Origin: Flagellimonas yonaguniensis
GTDB lineage: Bacteria; Bacteroidota; Bacteroidia; Flavobacteriales; Flavobacteriaceae
Reading direction: 5' to 3'
DNA: 64,000 nt
NCBI RefSeq assembly: GCF_029193885.1
Contig: NZ_JARFVB010000003.1
Span: forward strand, 62,001 to 126,000
In this document: piece by piece, positions 61,825 through 64,000 of the stretch
Layout: the number at the start of each line of letters is the position of its first letter
Position numbering within the stretch: the stretch's first letter is position 1
Made by a program: the position numbers and the translations under genes
The notes under the pieces: model-generated
What the model saw: only the letters and a program-made list of their open reading frames with translations
Told to the model about the DNA's origin: nothing
Database searches by the model: none

Positions 61825-62250
61825 TTATTCGTCCAACAACAAATTCAAATGAACGGTAATATTATCTCTTGTAGCCTTGCTATAAGGGCATATTTCGTGG
61901 GCATCTTTCATCAAGGTTTCTCCCATTTCTTTATCCACAGTGGGCAAATAAGCATCCAAGATGGCCTCCAAGAAAAAGCCTTCATCCTCTGAATTGAGTG
62001 AAACGGTAGCGGTCACGCTAAAATCCCCTAAATCCTCAATACCATGTTGCTTGGCAACGGCTTGCAATCCTGCTCCGTAGCAACTAGAATAGGCTGCGGC
62101 AAAAAGTTCTTCTGGGTTGGTGGATTTTGGATCGGTCTTTCCTTTTAAAGTGGGCATACTAATTGGAAAATCCAAAAGTCCGTCCTCACTCTCAACATGA
62201 CCAGACCTTCCTCCTGTATTAGTGGCCTTGGCCTCAAAAATAGTCTTCAT
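61825..62250 (-). CDS. ohr: Organic hydroperoxide resistance protein (Ohr/OsmC family)
   Basis: A 141-residue thiol peroxidase. The two redox Cys are in AAAYSSCYGAGL (about residue 57) and HEICPYSKATRDN (about residue 121), as in Ohr. It reduces organic peroxides with lipoyl/thiol electrons. It is a single gene on the minus strand with its own terminator. Confidence 0.92.
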   Translation of the reverse strand: MKTIFEAKATNTGGRSGHVESEDGLLDFPISMPTLKGKTDPKSTNPEELFAAAYSSCYGAGLQAVAKQHGIEDLGDFSVTATVSLNSEDEGFFLEAILDAYLPTVDKEMGETLMKDAHEICPYSKATRDNITVHLNLLLDE

Positions 62251-62460
62251 CTTTTAAATGTTTATAGGTTCGTATCAACCAGTACCTCAATGGTAACCGA
62301 TTATTTAATCAAAAGGTAGCAATTTGTAGGCGGAAGTCCACTTAAACAGGTATTAAATTTTTGTGAAATGGATAAGACAAAAAGTAAGCTGTATTCCCAT
62401 ACTAGTTCCCATAAACCCACAAAATCTTCATAAATTCGTATAAACTGATGAATCATACGC

Positions 62461-63504
62461 TTGGCAGACGAAAAAAAAACACCCTCGGACACCATTTCTA
62501 AAATCAAGGCACTCAGAAAACAAGAACTTTCTGCGGATGCTTTGGCACAAGGTATTTTTGATGGCAATAAAGCCATGCTAGCCAAGGCCATTACCCTATT
62601 GGAAAGCACCAAACCAGCCCATTTTGAAAAAGCCAATGCGGTTATTGAAAAATGTTTAGCGCGTTCTACCAACAGTATTCGTTTGGGAATTACCGGAGTA
62701 CCTGGTGTTGGCAAAAGTTCGTTTATTGAAACTTTGGGAAAAACATTAACTGACCAAGGTAATAAAGTGGCCGTTTTGGCGGTTGACCCCACTAGCTCTT
62801 TGAGCAAGGGAAGCATTTTAGGGGACAAAACCCGAATGGAAACCTTGGCGAAGGACCCGAATGCCTTTATTCGCCCCTCCCCTTCCGGAACTTCCTTAGG
62901 TGGTGTAGCACAAAAAACCCGAGAAAGCATCATCCTTTGCGAAGCTGCCGGATATAATGTGATTTTAGTGGAAACCGTTGGCGTTGGCCAAAGTGAAATC
63001 GCTGTTCACAGTATGGTGGATTTTTTCTTGCTGCTGAAATTATCGGGTGCCGGCGACGAGCTCCAGGGCATAAAAAGAGGGATTATGGAAATGGCAGACG
63101 CCATTGCCATCAATAAAGCGGATGGCAGCAATTTGGAACATGCCAAGCTAGCAGTGATCGAATTTTCCAGAGCATTGCATCTTTACCCTCCAAAAGCCAA
63201 TGGCTGGACACCCAAAGTGATGAAGTGTTCCGCAATGGAGAAAACAGGAATTGAAGAAATCTGGGAAATGGTGCAGCGATTTGTGAAGCACAACAAGGAA
63301 AACGGCTTTTTTGAAAAGAACCGGCAACAGCAGAACAAGAACTGGTTCCTTCAGACCGTGGACGAATACATCAAACAATTTTTCCATCAAAAGGAAACTT
63401 TTAAAACGGAACAGGCCAAGTTATTGACCGAAATTGAGGACAACAAAATTTCACCCTTTTACGCAGCAAAAATCCTATTGGACAAGATTACCAAGGAACT
63501 TTAA
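62461..63504 (+). CDS. meaB: Methylmalonyl-CoA mutase-associated GTPase MeaB
   Basis: A 347-residue G3E GTPase that protects and gates cobalamin loading of methylmalonyl-CoA mutase. Walker A GITGVPGVGKSSFIE near residue 77, the Walker B/switch region VAVLAVDPTSSLSKGSILGDK, ETVGVGQSE, and the NKAD guanine motif (INKADGS) are all present. Translation starts at TTG 62461; a stop lies just upstream in frame and no ATG is available. It works with AdoCbl, made by the adenosyltransferase at 48159. A glycosyltransferase gene follows 35 bases downstream. Confidence 0.93.
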   Translation: MADEKKTPSDTISKIKALRKQELSADALAQGIFDGNKAMLAKAITLLESTKPAHFEKANAVIEKCLARSTNSIRLGITGVPGVGKSSFIETLGKTLTDQGNKVAVLAVDPTSSLSKGSILGDKTRMETLAKDPNAFIRPSPSGTSLGGVAQKTRESIILCEAAGYNVILVETVGVGQSEIAVHSMVDFFLLLKLSGAGDELQGIKRGIMEMADAIAINKADGSNLEHAKLAVIEFSRALHLYPPKANGWTPKVMKCSAMEKTGIEEIWEMVQRFVKHNKENGFFEKNRQQQNKNWFLQTVDEYIKQFFHQKETFKTEQAKLLTEIEDNKISPFYAAKILLDKITKEL

Positions 63505-63539
63505 ATAAAAGCAATAAATTTGCACAGATTTTATACTGA

Positions 63540-64000
63540 ATGAGCACCGTCACCGATTCCCTTTTATCCATAGTGGTTCCTTTGTACAACGAGGAGGACA
63601 ATGTGGTTCTTTTGACCCAAAAAATCAATGAAAGCCTTGAAGGGTACAATTATCAAATTGTATATGTGGATGATTTTTCCACTGATAAAACCCGAATCAA
63701 GGTCAAGGAAATGGACGACAAGAGAGTCCACTTGATCGAGTTGAAAAAGAACTATGGCCAAAGTTTGGCCCTCGCCGCCGGAATTGATTATGCCGAAGGC
63801 GAATACATTATCACAATGGATGGCGACCTCCAAAATGATCCTTCAGACATTCCAAATATGTTGGAATATGCCATTAGCGAAGAATACGACGTGGTTACCG
63901 GTATCCGTCAGAAGAGAAAAGACTCGTTGGCAAAAAAAATACCCTCCAAAATCGCCAACTTTCTGGTACGCAGGGTTACCAAATTGGATATCAAGGACAA
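63540..64000 (+). CDS. Glycosyltransferase family 2 (DPM-like), 3' end outside window
   Basis: The frame is open from ATG 63540 to the window end (153 codons seen). The GT-A core is clear: LSIVVPLYNEEDNVVLL near the start, VYVDDFSTDKT, and the DxD site TMDGDLQNDPSDIP. The sequence up to VTGIRQKRKDSLAKKIPSKI is typical of polyprenol-phosphate glycosyltransferases and undecaprenyl-phosphate sugar transferases, usually followed by C-terminal membrane helices. It should transfer a sugar from a nucleotide donor, probably to carrier lipid. Confidence 0.9.
   Translation, partial: MSTVTDSLLSIVVPLYNEEDNVVLLTQKINESLEGYNYQIVYVDDFSTDKTRIKVKEMDDKRVHLIELKKNYGQSLALAAGIDYAEGEYIITMDGDLQNDPSDIPNMLEYAISEEYDVVTGIRQKRKDSLAKKIPSKIANFLVRRVTKLDIKD

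Noticed and set aside
1..64000. tRNA, rRNA, insertion sequences and prophage genes
   Set aside because: All intergenic stretches were read on both strands; no cloverleaf, rRNA-like stretch, transposase, integrase or phage structural gene was found.

Overview
The window reads as a stretch of chromosome from a marine member of the Flavobacteriaceae (phylum Bacteroidota), probably close to Muricauda/Allomuricauda/Flagellimonas. The genus is a guess from protein flavour; the family is well supported. Indicators are lipoproteins and secreted proteins ending in LxxC or AQ signal peptides, CCC-motif membrane proteins, a GH97 glucosidase, DUF349 and DUF7477 proteins, a long SecA, and many exact or near matches to the Bacteroidota promoter (TTG, 16-21 bases, TAnnTTTG). 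GC is moderate. There are about 60 genes, tightly packed on both strands. I see no rRNA, tRNA, CRISPR array, transposase, integrase or phage gene.

Layout. 1-4910: end of a DUF3810 protein, then two amidohydrolase-fold proteins closed by a strong terminator. 5069-12006: a lipoprotein, an rRNA-type methyltransferase, a Ste24-like protease, the bifunctional (p)ppGpp enzyme, a Fur-family regulator and purA. 12105-22427: GH97 glucosidase, Dps, DinB, an LptA/OstA-like protein, an aminotransferase, a TPR protein, two tandem DUF368 carrier-lipid transporters and aroE. 22568-30864: DUF349 protein, CBS protein, DUF7477 repeat protein, rny, a likely 6S RNA, zapA with a coiled-coil partner, and an M23 peptidase. 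30991-40355: small secreted proteins, cysteine desulfurase, Smr protein, DUF2752/CCC-motif cluster, RecQ, then kdsD-tatC-CMD-lptB. 40352-49066: an MG2/plug-like surface protein, PH-domain protein, pssA, DUF4105, ABC-F protein, a shortened methyltransferase relative, a cobalamin adenosyltransferase and a DUF2795 protein. 49202-55455: secA, an orphan histidine kinase, two small proteins and msrA. 55456-59110: an AT-richer island of three separate genes spaced by folded repeats. 59112-62250: an ECF sigma/anti-sigma/effector operon and ohr. 62461-64000: meaB and the start of a GT2 glycosyltransferase.

How they work together. Much of the window serves the envelope: LPS (KdsD, LptB, OstA-like), carrier lipid recycling (two DUF368), phospholipid (PssA), murein (M23), protein export (SecA, TatC), and envelope stress sensing (ECF operon). 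A second theme is oxidative stress (Dps, MsrA, Ohr, CMD/AhpD-like). Dps and MsrA each carry an upstream TGA-N6-TCA palindrome of the Crp/Fnr type, which suggests shared control.

Points most worth a second look: the Crp/Fnr-type sites on dps and msrA; the cassette-like island at 55456-59110; the inverted heptamer-repeat arrays before the cobalamin adenosyltransferase; the methyltransferase relative that has lost its cofactor core; the DUF7477 repeat protein; the RecQ without zinc cysteines; the inactive amidohydrolase halves; and a 29-residue membrane ORF.
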